Assembly: GCF_950100655.1 (NCBI RefSeq) | Contig: NZ_CATNLY010000001.1 | Span: forward strand, 248,001-312,000 | From: Pleomorphomonas sp. T1.2MG-36 | Lineage (GTDB): Bacteria > Pseudomonadota > Alphaproteobacteria > Rhizobiales > Pleomorphomonadaceae | Direction: 5' to 3' | DNA length: 64,000 nucleotides | Shown here: piece after piece, positions 34,461 to 43,076 of the stretch | Numbering within the stretch: the stretch's first letter is position 1 | How the letters are laid out: each line of letters opens with the position of its first letter | The notes under the pieces: model-generated | What the model was told of the DNA's origin: nothing | The model's input: only the letters and a program-made list of their open reading frames with translations | The model's database searches: none | Translations under genes and position numbers: made by a program

Positions 34461-35807
34461 TCAACCCGTGGCCGGCGCCGGCTGCATTTTCTCGGCGAGT
34501 TCCCGGAAGGCATCCTGGCTGAGCGGATCCGTCGGGTTTTGGCGGAGGCCATCGTAGATGCGCGGCACCAGCGACACGGCCTGATCGAGCTCGGGGTCCT
34601 GCCCGGCCTGATAGCCCCCCATGAGGCGCAGGTCGCGGGTGTCCTCGAAGCGGGCGATCAGGCTCCGGAGCCGCAGCACCAGATCGCGCTCCTCGCGGCT
34701 CCAGACGTGCTGGGCAAGGCGGGAGATCGATCCAAGCACGTTGACAGCGGGATAGCGGCCTTGATCGGCGATTGCCCGGTCCAGCACGATATGGCCGTCG
34801 AGGGTGCCGCGAATGTTGTCGGCCACGGGATCGTTATGGTCGTCGCCGTCAACGAGAACGGCGAACACCCCGGTGATCGAACCGCCGCCCTCCTCTCCGG
34901 GGCCAGCCCGTTCCAGAAGCTCGGGCAGAGTGGTGAAGACACTCGGCGCATAGCCGCGCGCCACGGCCGGCTCGCCAGCTGCGAGCGCCACGTCACGAGC
35001 CGCATGGGCATATCTGGTCACCGAGTCCACGATCAGCAGCACTTCTTCGCCCCGGTCGCGGAAATACTCGGCGACCGCCATGGCGGTGCGCGGCGCGAGC
35101 CGGCGCATCATCGGGCTCTCGTCCCCGGTTGCCACCACCGTCACCGAGCGGGCGCGGTTGTCGCCGAGGGAGTCGTCGAGAAACTCGCGCACCTCGCGGC
35201 CGCGTTCGCCGACCAGGGCGATGACAACCGTATCGAAGGCGCGGGAGCGGGCAATCATCGACAGCGTCGTCGACTTGCCCACACCCGAGCCGGCAAAGAT
35301 GCCGATGCGCTGTCCGGCGCAGATCGGCGTGAAAAGATCGAAGGCGCGTACGCCGGTGCGGATCGGCTTCTTGACGCGGGCGCGGCGAAGCGCATTGGGC
35401 GGGCGACCGTCCACAGGCACGGCCGCCATGCCGGGCATCAGCGGGCCAAGCCCGTCGACCGGCGCGGCCATGGCGTCGATGACCCGCCCCTTCCATGACG
35501 GATGCGGGGCCAGAACCACCGGCCCGGCGTGCCAGGCAGATGCACCGAGGCCGACATCGAGACGAGGCGCGAACGGCTTGACGGTGACGCCGTCACCATC
35601 GATGCGCAGCACCTCGGCAAGCCGCGCCCCATCCGAGGCGGCGATCTCTACGCGATCGCCAAGGCGAACGTGGCGCGACAGCCCCCGAAGACGGAACGCA
35701 TCGGGAGCGACCTCCGACACGCGCCCGCCGACGCGGATGTAGCCGAGCTCGTGGGCAGCGGTTGCGACACGATCGGCGAGAGTTTCCAGGCCGGGGGATT
35801 TCGTCAC
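34461..35807 (-). CDS. fliI: Flagellum-specific export ATPase FliI
   Basis: ATPase of 448 aa related to the F1 beta subunit, which energises flagellar protein export. Walker A is FAGSGVGKST, the catalytic Glu lies in ALVGERGREV, Walker B is VLLIVDSVTRYAHAARDVAL, and the C-terminal SLIARFEDTRDLRLMGGYQ region is FliI-typical. It is encoded on the minus strand after flgF with a four-base overlap. The C-terminus ends at the shared bidirectional terminator. Confidence 0.95.
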   Translation of the reverse strand: MTKSPGLETLADRVATAAHELGYIRVGGRVSEVAPDAFRLRGLSRHVRLGDRVEIAASDGARLAEVLRIDGDGVTVKPFAPRLDVGLGASAWHAGPVVLAPHPSWKGRVIDAMAAPVDGLGPLMPGMAAVPVDGRPPNALRRARVKKPIRTGVRAFDLFTPICAGQRIGIFAGSGVGKSTTLSMIARSRAFDTVVIALVGERGREVREFLDDSLGDNRARSVTVVATGDESPMMRRLAPRTAMAVAEYFRDRGEEVLLIVDSVTRYAHAARDVALAAGEPAVARGYAPSVFTTLPELLERAGPGEEGGGSITGVFAVLVDGDDHNDPVADNIRGTLDGHIVLDRAIADQGRYPAVNVLGSISRLAQHVWSREERDLVLRLRSLIARFEDTRDLRLMGGYQAGQDPELDQAVSLVPRIYDGLRQNPTDPLSQDAFRELAEKMQPAPATG

Positions 35808-36529
35808 GTGACCTGACCCAGTCTCTTGATGGCGTCCTGCATGGACTGTTCCGACTTGTTCGACGCGGCGGTGACCTGTTCGAAGGCCCGCGTCACCTCG
35901 ATGAGGCGCGTCATCTCCAGCACGGGATTGACATTCGCCTCTTCCACAAAGCCTTGCGCGACGCCCTGGCCGACGAAGTCGACCACGGGAACGGCGGGCC
36001 TGTCGGGGATCACGCCGGAGTTGGTGCCACGCGCCAGCTTCGCCTCGTCGGGGATGGAGAACAGACCGAGGGCACCGATCGCCCGGCCGTTCTGGGAGAT
36101 CATTCCGTCCCGGCCGATCGATAGACGGCCGGAATCGGGATCGACAAGGATCGAGGCCCCGCCCGGATCGAGGATGGGATTGCCCGCGACGGTCTGCAAA
36201 ACGCCGTCGGCTGACACCTGCAGGCGGCCGTCGCGCGTGTAGACGTTGCCGGCGGGGGTTTGAACCGCCAGCCAGCCGTCGCCGTCCACCGCAACGTCGA
36301 GGTCGTTGCCGGTTTCGCGCAGCCCGCCCTTGTCGCTAGAGATAAAGGTCTCGCCCATCGAGGAATAGGCGACGGGATCGGTGCCCGCCCGCGACAGATA
36401 GGTATCGAACTTCACCTCGTCCGCGCGATAGGCGGCCGTGGAAAGGTTGGCGACGTTGCTGGCCAGTGTGTCCAGACGGTTGGCCAGCGCGACCTGCGCC
36501 GACAGCGAGACGTAAAGCGAACTCTGCAC
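35804..36529 (-). CDS. flgF: Proximal rod protein FlgF
   Basis: Rod protein of 241 aa. It has the flagellar rod N-terminal motif LANRLDTLASNVANLSTAAY, the central D1 signature VAVDGDGWLAVQTPAGNVYT with TRDGRLQVSADG, and the C-terminal rod motif NPVLEMTRLIEVTRAFEQV. It is distinguished from FlgG (at 44223) by length and by the ending. It is transcribed with the upstream DUF1217 gene (three-base gap) and the downstream fliI. Confidence 0.92.
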   Translation of the reverse strand: MQSSLYVSLSAQVALANRLDTLASNVANLSTAAYRADEVKFDTYLSRAGTDPVAYSSMGETFISSDKGGLRETGNDLDVAVDGDGWLAVQTPAGNVYTRDGRLQVSADGVLQTVAGNPILDPGGASILVDPDSGRLSIGRDGMISQNGRAIGALGLFSIPDEAKLARGTNSGVIPDRPAVPVVDFVGQGVAQGFVEEANVNPVLEMTRLIEVTRAFEQVTAASNKSEQSMQDAIKRLGQVT

Positions 36530-36532
36530 GGT

Positions 36533-37657
36533 TCAACGGCCTCCAAGCTTCAGCCCTTGCAGGCTCATCAATGTATCGGCGCTCATCACCGCGCTGCTCT
36601 GGCCCCTGATCAGCGTGGCGACGGAGGTCGTCGCCGTGGCGCTGGGGTTGGCGGCCTCCCACATGGCGGTAAAGCGGGTGATGAACTTCTTGAGGTCCTC
36701 GGGCTTCGAAAGACTTTCGATATCGATCCGGCTTTCGATGTACTTCGCCTGGACGTCGATATCGGCGTTGCCGGTCTGGGACGACAGCCCGAGCACCGTT
36801 TGCGCCACCTTGAGCAGAGCGGGATCGGCAAGAATGCTGTAGGCCGAGGTGATGGTCGGCACTTTGCGCTCGAAGTAGAGGGCAAGGCGCACCCCCTCGT
36901 TCTCCTTGCCGGCCTGAGTTTCGATCGTCTGTCGAAGATAGCTCGAGATCGTGCTCTCCACCTGCCCGCTCGTCTGGACCCGGACGGTCCCGTCCGCTGA
37001 AAAGTTGAAGGCGGCGGCGAAATCCCGCCATGCCGACTTGGTCTGGCGGGCGGCGAAGCTGTCGGCATCGTTGGGATCTGAGGTGAGGATGCGCCGGAGA
37101 AACGACTTGGCACTGGCCCCTGTGCCAGGCGGTTCGACGCCGAACGCCGTCGTGGCGTAACCAACGAGACTGTCATCGGCCAGGAAGTCGTCCACCGTCT
37201 TCACGGCCGGCAGGGACTGCTCGTAGGCGAGCGTGCCGAACTTGATCAGCGATTCAGAATCGCCCTGCTCCGCAGCCTTCTCGGCATATCTCGTCTTGAT
37301 GTCGGACAGCGCATCCGGGCTTTGCGCCGACGGGTTCAGGAAGGAAAAGGCCTTGGCAAACTCCTGGTAGCGCTTGTCGACCAGCTTGTTGGCAAAGCTC
37401 TTGGAGTCGGTGAGGTCGCTCTCCAGAACCTTGCGCATGAACGCCTTGGCATACGTCATGTCCTCAAGGCCAAAGGCCTTCATGGCGTATGAGTAGAGAC
37501 GGTGATCGTCGAAGAACTCCTCAAGGCTGGTCACCTTGCCGATATTCTCGCGGTAATATTCGGATGCCCGCTTGACGTCCGGCTGCGCCGCCGTGCGCTT
37601 CAGCGTCGCCGACATGTCGCGCGTGATCATCTGGTAGCTCAGCGGTGCCGACAGCAT
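36533..37657 (-). CDS. DUF1217 flagellar protein with three tandem repeats
   Basis: Protein of 374 aa conserved in Rhizobiales flagellar clusters between flgF and motA. Three repeats of about 75-80 residues are visible at about 33-107, 139-221 and 258-335; each has a [T/A]S-x-E/D-D/A-F/I-L/F-A/D-D start, an A-x-x-A/V-F/L-G middle and a KxF...R-I-L region. There is no signal peptide or membrane span. ATG 37657 follows AGGAGAGAGG; longer in-frame starts give an unlikely extension. The function is not known to me; its position suggests assembly or export of rod or hook parts. Confidence 0.8.
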   Translation of the reverse strand: MLSAPLSYQMITRDMSATLKRTAAQPDVKRASEYYRENIGKVTSLEEFFDDHRLYSYAMKAFGLEDMTYAKAFMRKVLESDLTDSKSFANKLVDKRYQEFAKAFSFLNPSAQSPDALSDIKTRYAEKAAEQGDSESLIKFGTLAYEQSLPAVKTVDDFLADDSLVGYATTAFGVEPPGTGASAKSFLRRILTSDPNDADSFAARQTKSAWRDFAAAFNFSADGTVRVQTSGQVESTISSYLRQTIETQAGKENEGVRLALYFERKVPTITSAYSILADPALLKVAQTVLGLSSQTGNADIDVQAKYIESRIDIESLSKPEDLKKFITRFTAMWEAANPSATATTSVATLIRGQSSAVMSADTLMSLQGLKLGGR

Positions 37658-37698
37658 GACCTCTCTCCTTATCTTGCCTTGAGGAATGCCCGCCGAAC

Positions 37699-37711
37699 CT
37701 TGCTCGTGGCT
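37699..37711 (-). promoter_or_regulatory. Shared flagellar upstream element (DUF1217 copy)
   Basis: On the minus strand AGCCACGAGCAAG, two to three bases away from the other copies, 41 bases before the DUF1217 start. It lies back-to-back with the motA copy 16 bases away. Confidence 0.45.
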
Positions 37712-37727
37712 GGCGAGAGCGTCCCCA

Positions 37728-37740
37728 AGCCTCGCACAAG
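37728..37740 (+). promoter_or_regulatory. Shared flagellar upstream element (motA copy)
   Basis: AGCCTCGCACAAG, two mismatches from the flgE/flagellin version, ending 49 bases before the motA start. This is almost the same distance as at flgE. Confidence 0.6.
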
Positions 37741-37789
37741 CCTCGCCGCCTAGACCGGGCGGCAGGCAACCACGAGAAGGAGCAGGGAC

Positions 37790-38692
37790 TTGGGTAGTTT
37801 GATCGGCTTCATTATCGCGATCGGCTCCTTGCTCGGCGGCTACGCGGCGCTTGGCGGGCATCTCACCGTGCTATGGCAGCCGTGGGAGTTCGTGATCATC
37901 GGCGGCACGGCCCTGGGCATATTCATCGTCGGCAATACGCTGCGCACCGTACGCGATACGGGGCGAGGCGTGCTCGATGCGGTGTTGGGCAACGCGCCCC
38001 GGCGGGAGCACTATCTCGGTGTGCTCGAAGTTCTCTATGCCTTGATGCGCGAGCTTCGGTCGAAGGGCCGCAGCGATGTCGAGAAGCACATCGAGGATCC
38101 GGAGAACTCCGAGATTTTCCGCAAGGTTCCCTTTGTCGCCAAAGACAAGGAAATGCGGGCCTTCATCTGCGATTACTTTCGCCTGATCATCGTCGGAAAT
38201 GCGCGGCCGCACGAGGTCGAGCAGTTGATGGACGAGGAGATCCAGACCATCGCCCACGAGCGGCTGATGCCCTATCTCGCCCTCGGCGCCATCGCAGAGG
38301 CGCTGCCGGCGCTCGGTATCGTCGCCGCCGTGCTCGGCGTCATCAAGGCGATGGGCGCCATCGACCAGTCGCCCCAGATCCTCGGCGCGCTGATCGGCGC
38401 CGCCCTGGTCGGCACCTTCGGCGGCATTTTCCTCTCCTACGGCGTGGTCGCCCCGATCGCCGGCAAGATCAAGGTGACGCGCGAACGCCAGCTCGCCCCC
38501 TACATCCTGATCAAGCAGACGCTGATCGCCTCCATGAACGGCGCCGTGCCCCAGATCGCCCTCGAATACGGGCGCAAGACCATCCCTGCCCACCAGCGGC
38601 CGACCATCGACGACGTCGAGGACGAAGTGATCTCCTCGCCCGCTCAGGCCGCCGCCAAGGCCGGTGAAACTGCCCAGCGGAGTGCCGCCTGA
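37790..38692 (+). CDS. motA: Flagellar motor stator protein MotA
   Basis: Inner-membrane stator protein of 300 aa with four membrane spans (about 1-20, 30-50, 165-190, 200-225). The segment EALPALGIVAAVLGVIKAMG with GALIGAALVGTFGGIFLSYG is the MotA signature. It starts with TTG at 37790, seven bases after AGAAGGAG. It pairs with MotB (53222) as the ion channel. It heads the unit motA-fliM-(39605)-fliN-fliG-flhB and overlaps fliM by one base. Confidence 0.95.
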   Translation: MGSLIGFIIAIGSLLGGYAALGGHLTVLWQPWEFVIIGGTALGIFIVGNTLRTVRDTGRGVLDAVLGNAPRREHYLGVLEVLYALMRELRSKGRSDVEKHIEDPENSEIFRKVPFVAKDKEMRAFICDYFRLIIVGNARPHEVEQLMDEEIQTIAHERLMPYLALGAIAEALPALGIVAAVLGVIKAMGAIDQSPQILGALIGAALVGTFGGIFLSYGVVAPIAGKIKVTRERQLAPYILIKQTLIASMNGAVPQIALEYGRKTIPAHQRPTIDDVEDEVISSPAQAAAKAGETAQRSAA

Positions 38693-39624
38693 TGGCAAGC
38701 CTGCATACCGCCACCCGTCCCGTTTCCGACAAGCTTCTCGATGCGAGCGGCATTTCCGTCGACCGCATTCCGATGCTGCACGTGGCCTTCGACCGTCTGG
38801 CGACGCACTGCGCCGACAGCCTGCGCCAGATGTCGTCGTCTCCGGCCTATTTCTCGCTGTCCAATATCTCGCCGTCGCGCATCGACGACGTGCTGGACGA
38901 CTACGAGGCCAACGCCATCGCCGGCGTCTTCCACGTTCCCGCCTGGGACTCGCGCATTCTCGTCGGCTTTGACCGCGACTTCGTGTTCTCGATGGTCGAG
39001 GTCCTGTTCGGCGCCGACGGCAGCGAACCGCCGATCGACGTCGAGCGTCCGTTCTCCAACATCGAGATCAACATCGCCCAGGCGATCTTCGAGCGGATGG
39101 CCAAGGTGTTGCCGCTCGCTTTCGGCGCTCCCCACGATACCACCTTCAAGTTCGAGCGCATCGAAACCCGGATGGACTTTGCGATCATCGGGCGGCGCAA
39201 CAGCCAGGCTCTGGTGGCCAAGTTTCTTCTGCAGGCGCTCAACCGCGGTGGCGAGATGTTCGTCATCCTGCCGCAGTCGGCACTGAATCCCGTGCGCGAA
39301 ACGCTGGCCAACACCATGGCCGGCGAGGCGGCGCCGCGCGACCCGCGCTGGGCCCGCCAGATCCAGAGCGAGGTGCAACGCACCGAGATGCGCGTCGACG
39401 CCATCCTCGAGGAACGGTTCATCGACCTGTCCGACGTGACCAACTTCGAGGTCGGCCAAGTCATCGAGCTGCAGGCGACGCCGCGCAGCCGCGTCAAGCT
39501 GACCTGCCGCGGCGAACCGCTCTTCTGGTGCCAGCTCGGGCAGAGCAACGGCGTCTACACCATCAAGATCGACGAACACGTCGATGCCGATCAGGAGTTC
39601 CTCAATGACATCCTTTCTCGTTGA
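38692..39624 (+). CDS. fliM: Flagellar motor switch protein FliM
   Basis: Switch protein of 310 aa. The middle CheC-like domain is seen in FSNIEINIAQAIFERMAKVL and the C-terminal SpoA domain in DLSDVTNFEVGQVIELQATP and RSRVKLTCRGEPLFWCQLG. The usual N-terminal CheY-P binding motif (LSQ-x-EIDALL) is not recognisable; the protein begins MASLHTATRPVSDKLLDAS. Rhizobiales FliM proteins are divergent at this end, so this may be a family trait. Its 3' end overlaps the next small gene by 20 bases. Confidence 0.9.
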   Translation: MASLHTATRPVSDKLLDASGISVDRIPMLHVAFDRLATHCADSLRQMSSSPAYFSLSNISPSRIDDVLDDYEANAIAGVFHVPAWDSRILVGFDRDFVFSMVEVLFGADGSEPPIDVERPFSNIEINIAQAIFERMAKVLPLAFGAPHDTTFKFERIETRMDFAIIGRRNSQALVAKFLLQALNRGGEMFVILPQSALNPVRETLANTMAGEAAPRDPRWARQIQSEVQRTEMRVDAILEERFIDLSDVTNFEVGQVIELQATPRSRVKLTCRGEPLFWCQLGQSNGVYTIKIDEHVDADQEFLNDILSR

Positions 39625-39919
39625 AAGCATCTTGCTGATCGCCCTGATCGGCACCATCGCCGGCTTGCTCGTCTTCCGGCGCGAGCTTCGTGAGCTCAAG
39701 TCCAACCAGGCGACCTACGCCACCTCGCTCGACGAGACCGGCGTTGCCCTGATGACGGTCGGCAATGCCATCCGTGAAATCAACATGCAGGGCCTGACGA
39801 CGCTCCAGAACCTGATCGTCGAGATCGAACGAGCCCGAACCATGCTCGACGAGCTGGAGAAGGCCGCCGGCATCCCCGCGACCGAGCCGCTCAGAAGCGG
39901 CGCCCGCGCCGGCCGCTGA
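39605..39919 (+). CDS. Small membrane/coiled-coil protein between fliM and fliN
   Basis: Protein of 104 aa with an N-terminal span (SILLIALIGTIAGLLVFRRE, about 7-26) and a helical cytoplasmic part with heptad-like spacing (TLQNLIVEIERARTMLDELE, about 68-87). Translation from ATG 39605 begins inside the fliM coding region, a 20-base overlap that implies coupling. I do not recognise a family. Position between two switch-complex genes suggests a link between the C-ring and the membrane; FliO was considered but not supported. Confidence 0.7.
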   Translation: MTSFLVESILLIALIGTIAGLLVFRRELRELKSNQATYATSLDETGVALMTVGNAIREINMQGLTTLQNLIVEIERARTMLDELEKAAGIPATEPLRSGARAGR

Positions 39920-39962
39920 CGGACGGCCCGGTTCCCCAGAACTTCAGCAAAAGGACAGGATC

Positions 39963-40409
39963 ATGGCCCGCAGTTCCAAAACCCAGCGCGACATCGACGA
40001 GATCATGGCAGAGATGGACGGCCCGGCCGCTCCGACGCCGGCCGGCGACGTTCTGGAGGCGGTAGCCGTCGAAACCATCATCGACCGGGGCGGTGAAGAC
40101 GAGCCCCGCGAAGAAAGCGGCCCCAGCCTCGAAGACAGTTTCGGCGCCGTGCGCAATCTCGAGGCGGTCATGCGAATCCCCGTCACCATCCAGGTTGTTC
40201 TGGGCTCGGCGATCATGCCGGTGGCCAATCTGATGAAGCTCCGGCGCGGCTCGGCCATTCCGCTCGACCATCGGGTCGGCGAGCCGGTCGACGTCGTGGT
40301 CAACGGCCGCACCGTCGCCCGTGGCGAAGTGGTTGTGGTCGAAGACGATACGTCCCGCTTCGGCATCTCGCTCACCGAGATCGTCGGCGGCAACGCCTCC
40401 AACGCCTGA
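39963..40409 (+). CDS. fliN: Flagellar motor switch protein FliN
   Basis: Switch protein of 148 aa. The C-terminal SpoA domain is clear: NLEAVMRIPVTIQVVLGSAI, MKLRRGSAIPLDHRVGEPVD, VVVNGRTVARGEVVVVED and RFGISLTEIV. The N-terminal 60 residues are acidic and low in complexity, as is usual. It forms the C-ring with FliM and FliG, whose genes flank it. Confidence 0.94.
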   Translation: MARSSKTQRDIDEIMAEMDGPAAPTPAGDVLEAVAVETIIDRGGEDEPREESGPSLEDSFGAVRNLEAVMRIPVTIQVVLGSAIMPVANLMKLRRGSAIPLDHRVGEPVDVVVNGRTVARGEVVVVEDDTSRFGISLTEIVGGNASNA

Positions 40410-40426
40410 ACAGCGGACGGGAGATC

Positions 40427-41458
40427 ATGGCAGCCTCGGCTTCGGCGAAAAAGAACAAGGGCAACCGCCCACTCCAGGGTCCCGACAAGGCGGCGGTGCT
40501 GCTGCTGGCGCTCGGCCAGCCGCTGTCGGGCCGATTGCTCTCCCACTTCGACACCGGCGAAATCAAGCAGGTCACTCGCTCGATCGCCGACCTAGGGGCC
40601 GTGTCGGCCAAGCAGATTTCCGACATCGTCGAAGAGTTCGCCACCCGGTTCACCGGCGGCAATCTCCTCGGCACGGTCAGCGACGTCGAGAAGATGCTGA
40701 CGGGCATCCTGCCGCCCGACCAGGTGTCCGACATCATGTCGGACGTGCTCGGCTACGCCAATCGTTCCATCTGGGATCGGATCTCCTCGGTCTCCGAGGC
40801 GATCTTCGCCAACTATCTCCAGAAGGAGCACCCGCAAACGGCCGCGCTCATCCTGTCGAAGGTCCGCCCGACGTTCGCCGCCCGCACGATGAGCCACCTG
40901 CCCCAGCCGCTGCGCCACGAATTGATGCGCCGCATGCTGAACCTCAAGCCGATCGTCGAGGACACGGTGGCCATCGCCGAACGCACCCTGCACGAGGACT
41001 TCATGCTGAACTTCTCGCGCAACATGGGCGCCGACACCCATGCCCGCATGGCCGACATCCTCAACAAGATGGAGCGGCACGACATGGAGGATGCGCTCGA
41101 AGGCATCAAGAAGGTGAAGCCGGAATCGGCGGAGATGCTGAAGGGCCTGCTGTTCACTTTCGACGACATCATCAACCTGGCGCCGCGTGCCCGTCAGACG
41201 ATCTTCGATCAGATCCCGACCGAGCGGGTGGTGCTCGCGCTCAAGGGAACGGATCTCGACTTCCGCGACGCCATCCTGTCGTCCCTGGCAACGCGTGCGC
41301 GCCGCATCGTCGAGAACGAGCTGGCCACCAGCGAACCCTCGCCGCAACGCGACGTGCTCGAAGCGCGCCGGGTCATCGCCGACCTCGCCCTCGACATGGC
41401 CGGTCGCGGCGAGATCGAGCTCAATTCCGATCAGGATGACGACACCTACATACGCTGA
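40427..41458 (+). CDS. fliG: Flagellar motor switch protein FliG
   Basis: Switch and torque protein of 343 aa, the normal length. The middle domain carries the EHPQTAALILSKVRP motif (about 129-143), and the C-terminal domain carries the charged torque helix region ERVVLALKGTDLDFRDAILS. The gene follows fliN by 17 bases with GGGAGA as ribosome-binding site. It binds the FliF C-terminus and the MotA cytoplasmic loop. Confidence 0.95.
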   Translation: MAASASAKKNKGNRPLQGPDKAAVLLLALGQPLSGRLLSHFDTGEIKQVTRSIADLGAVSAKQISDIVEEFATRFTGGNLLGTVSDVEKMLTGILPPDQVSDIMSDVLGYANRSIWDRISSVSEAIFANYLQKEHPQTAALILSKVRPTFAARTMSHLPQPLRHELMRRMLNLKPIVEDTVAIAERTLHEDFMLNFSRNMGADTHARMADILNKMERHDMEDALEGIKKVKPESAEMLKGLLFTFDDIINLAPRARQTIFDQIPTERVVLALKGTDLDFRDAILSSLATRARRIVENELATSEPSPQRDVLEARRVIADLALDMAGRGEIELNSDQDDDTYIR

Positions 41459-41466
41459 GGTGCGTC

Positions 41467-42567
41467 ATGAGCGACGAGCCGGATCAAGACAGCAAAACCG
41501 AGGAAGCAACCCCCAAGAAAACCCAGGATGCCATCGAAAAGGGCAACATCGCCCAGTCGCGAGAACTGCCCATGCTGTTCTCCCTCGGCGCCATGCTGAT
41601 CGTCATGGTTTGGGTGATCGGCAGCGGTGTCGGCCGACTGGCTGCGACCCTGCGTGGCTTCCTCGACAACCCCGGAGACGTCCGCCTTGAACAAGGACAG
41701 GATGCCGTTCTGCTGCTCGACGCGGTCGGTCTCGAAATGGGTACCTTCCTGGTTCCGACCATCGTCATCTTCGCGGTCGCCGGGTTGGCCGGTTCCTTCG
41801 TTCAGAACGTGCCGCAGGTGGTGTTCGATCGCATCAAGCCCGAACTCAGCCGTCTTTCCATCGCCAAGGGGTGGAAGCGTCTCTTCGGTGTGCAGAGCCT
41901 CGTCGAGTTCGGCAAAGCACTCTTCAAGTTCGGCGCCACGGCCCTCGTGGTGTCTATCATCCTCAAAACCGAACAGCATCGGATGGTGAACGCCATGTTC
42001 TCCGACCCCGGCGCTCTGGTCGACTCCACGGTCGGCATCGCCATCCACCTGCTCTCCGCCGTCTGCATCGCCACGGTGCTTCTGGTGGCCGCCGATCTGA
42101 TCTGGGCGCGCATCCAGTGGCGGCGCAACCTGCGCATGACCAAGCAGGAAGTGAAGGACGAGTTCAAGAACACCGAGGGCGATCCACTCGTCAAAGCGAG
42201 AATGCGGTCGCTCGCCCGCGACCGCATCCGCCATCGCATGATGGCCAGCGTGCCACAGGCAACGCTGGTGCTTGCCAACCCCACCCACTATGCCATTGCG
42301 CTCCGCTACGTCTACGAGGAGGGCGGCGCGCCGGTGGTGCTCGCCAAGGGGCAGGACCTCGTCGCCCTGAAAATCCGCGAGATCGCCGAAGAGAACGGAA
42401 TCCCGGTGGTCGAGGATAAATTGCTAACCAGGGCCATGTACGGTAAGGTAGAACTCGACCAGATGATCCCCGTCGAGTTCTACCGGGCGGTGGCGGAAAT
42501 CATTTATCTGCTTCAGGCTCGGTCGACTGACAGTAACCTGCCTGCCATCGTCAACGGCCACCCATGA
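41467..42567 (+). CDS. flhB: Flagellar export switch protein FlhB
   Basis: Export gate component of 366 aa with four membrane spans and a cytoplasmic domain containing the autocleavage motif NPTH in VLANPTHYAIALRY (about residue 273). The N-terminus KTEEATPKKTQDAIEKGNIA is FlhB-typical. Cleavage at NPTH switches export from rod/hook to filament substrates together with FliK (55836). The gene overlaps the next one by four bases (ATGA). Confidence 0.95.
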   Translation: MSDEPDQDSKTEEATPKKTQDAIEKGNIAQSRELPMLFSLGAMLIVMVWVIGSGVGRLAATLRGFLDNPGDVRLEQGQDAVLLLDAVGLEMGTFLVPTIVIFAVAGLAGSFVQNVPQVVFDRIKPELSRLSIAKGWKRLFGVQSLVEFGKALFKFGATALVVSIILKTEQHRMVNAMFSDPGALVDSTVGIAIHLLSAVCIATVLLVAADLIWARIQWRRNLRMTKQEVKDEFKNTEGDPLVKARMRSLARDRIRHRMMASVPQATLVLANPTHYAIALRYVYEEGGAPVVLAKGQDLVALKIREIAEENGIPVVEDKLLTRAMYGKVELDQMIPVEFYRAVAEIIYLLQARSTDSNLPAIVNGHP

Positions 42568-42995
42568 CGGATACGCGACACGACCACCGTTCAGTTGCCC
42601 GCGAGAAGGCGATCGCCGAAGGCGTCAAGGACGTCGCGGCCGAGTTGCGCCTGATCGACATCGTCAATCTGGTCGTCTACATCCAGCTTGAGAAGCACGG
42701 CAACCTCGACGATCTCGTGGCCTCCTCGGTCGAGCTCTACTTCAAGCCCGATACGCTCCGCTATGGCTGGCGCGCCGCCGTCGATACGGACTGGTCCGGC
42801 CCGACCACGGTGACGCTCGACATGGAGTTCCAGAACCAGGGCGTGACGGTGTTCTTCAGCCTGATCCTGGGCCCGTTGAACGCAGGCATCGAGATTCACT
42901 ATTTCGCCGTCTCGGATTCCTCGGGCGATCCGGAAGAGAACACCCGCCGCCTCGTCGAGGCGATCGTCGACGCGCGCCTGGTTCCGACCGGCTGA
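42564..42995 (+). CDS. Unknown protein coupled to flhB
   Basis: Protein of 143 aa with no signal peptide or membrane span. A helical N-terminal half (AREKAIAEGVKDVAAELRLI, then DIVNLVVYIQLE) is followed by a beta-rich half with repeated aromatic/acid patterns (TVTLDMEFQNQGVTVFFSLI and AGIEIHYFAVSD) and a C-terminal helix. I recognise no family. It is translationally coupled to flhB by ATGA and lies at the end of the motA unit, 81 bases before flgB. A regulatory or assembly role in export is possible. Confidence 0.7.
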   Translation: MTDTRHDHRSVAREKAIAEGVKDVAAELRLIDIVNLVVYIQLEKHGNLDDLVASSVELYFKPDTLRYGWRAAVDTDWSGPTTVTLDMEFQNQGVTVFFSLILGPLNAGIEIHYFAVSDSSGDPEENTRRLVEAIVDARLVPTG

Positions 42996-43020
42996 TCGTT
43001 CGAGGCCGGTCGACGAGGCC

Positions 43021-43033
43021 AGCCTCGGGCAAG
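43021..43033 (+). promoter_or_regulatory. Shared flagellar upstream element (flgB copy)
   Basis: AGCCTCGGGCAAG, 43 bases before the TTG start of flgB, in the gap between the flhB-coupled gene and flgB. Confidence 0.55.
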
Positions 43034-43076
43034 ATTTCGCCCCCATGATCCCTCTCGAACATTCGGAGGGATCGTC

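Noticed and set aside
39605..39919. Identification as FliO
   Set aside because: It has one span like FliO, but it is not next to fliP and lacks the small beta-rich cytoplasmic domain; it is helical instead.
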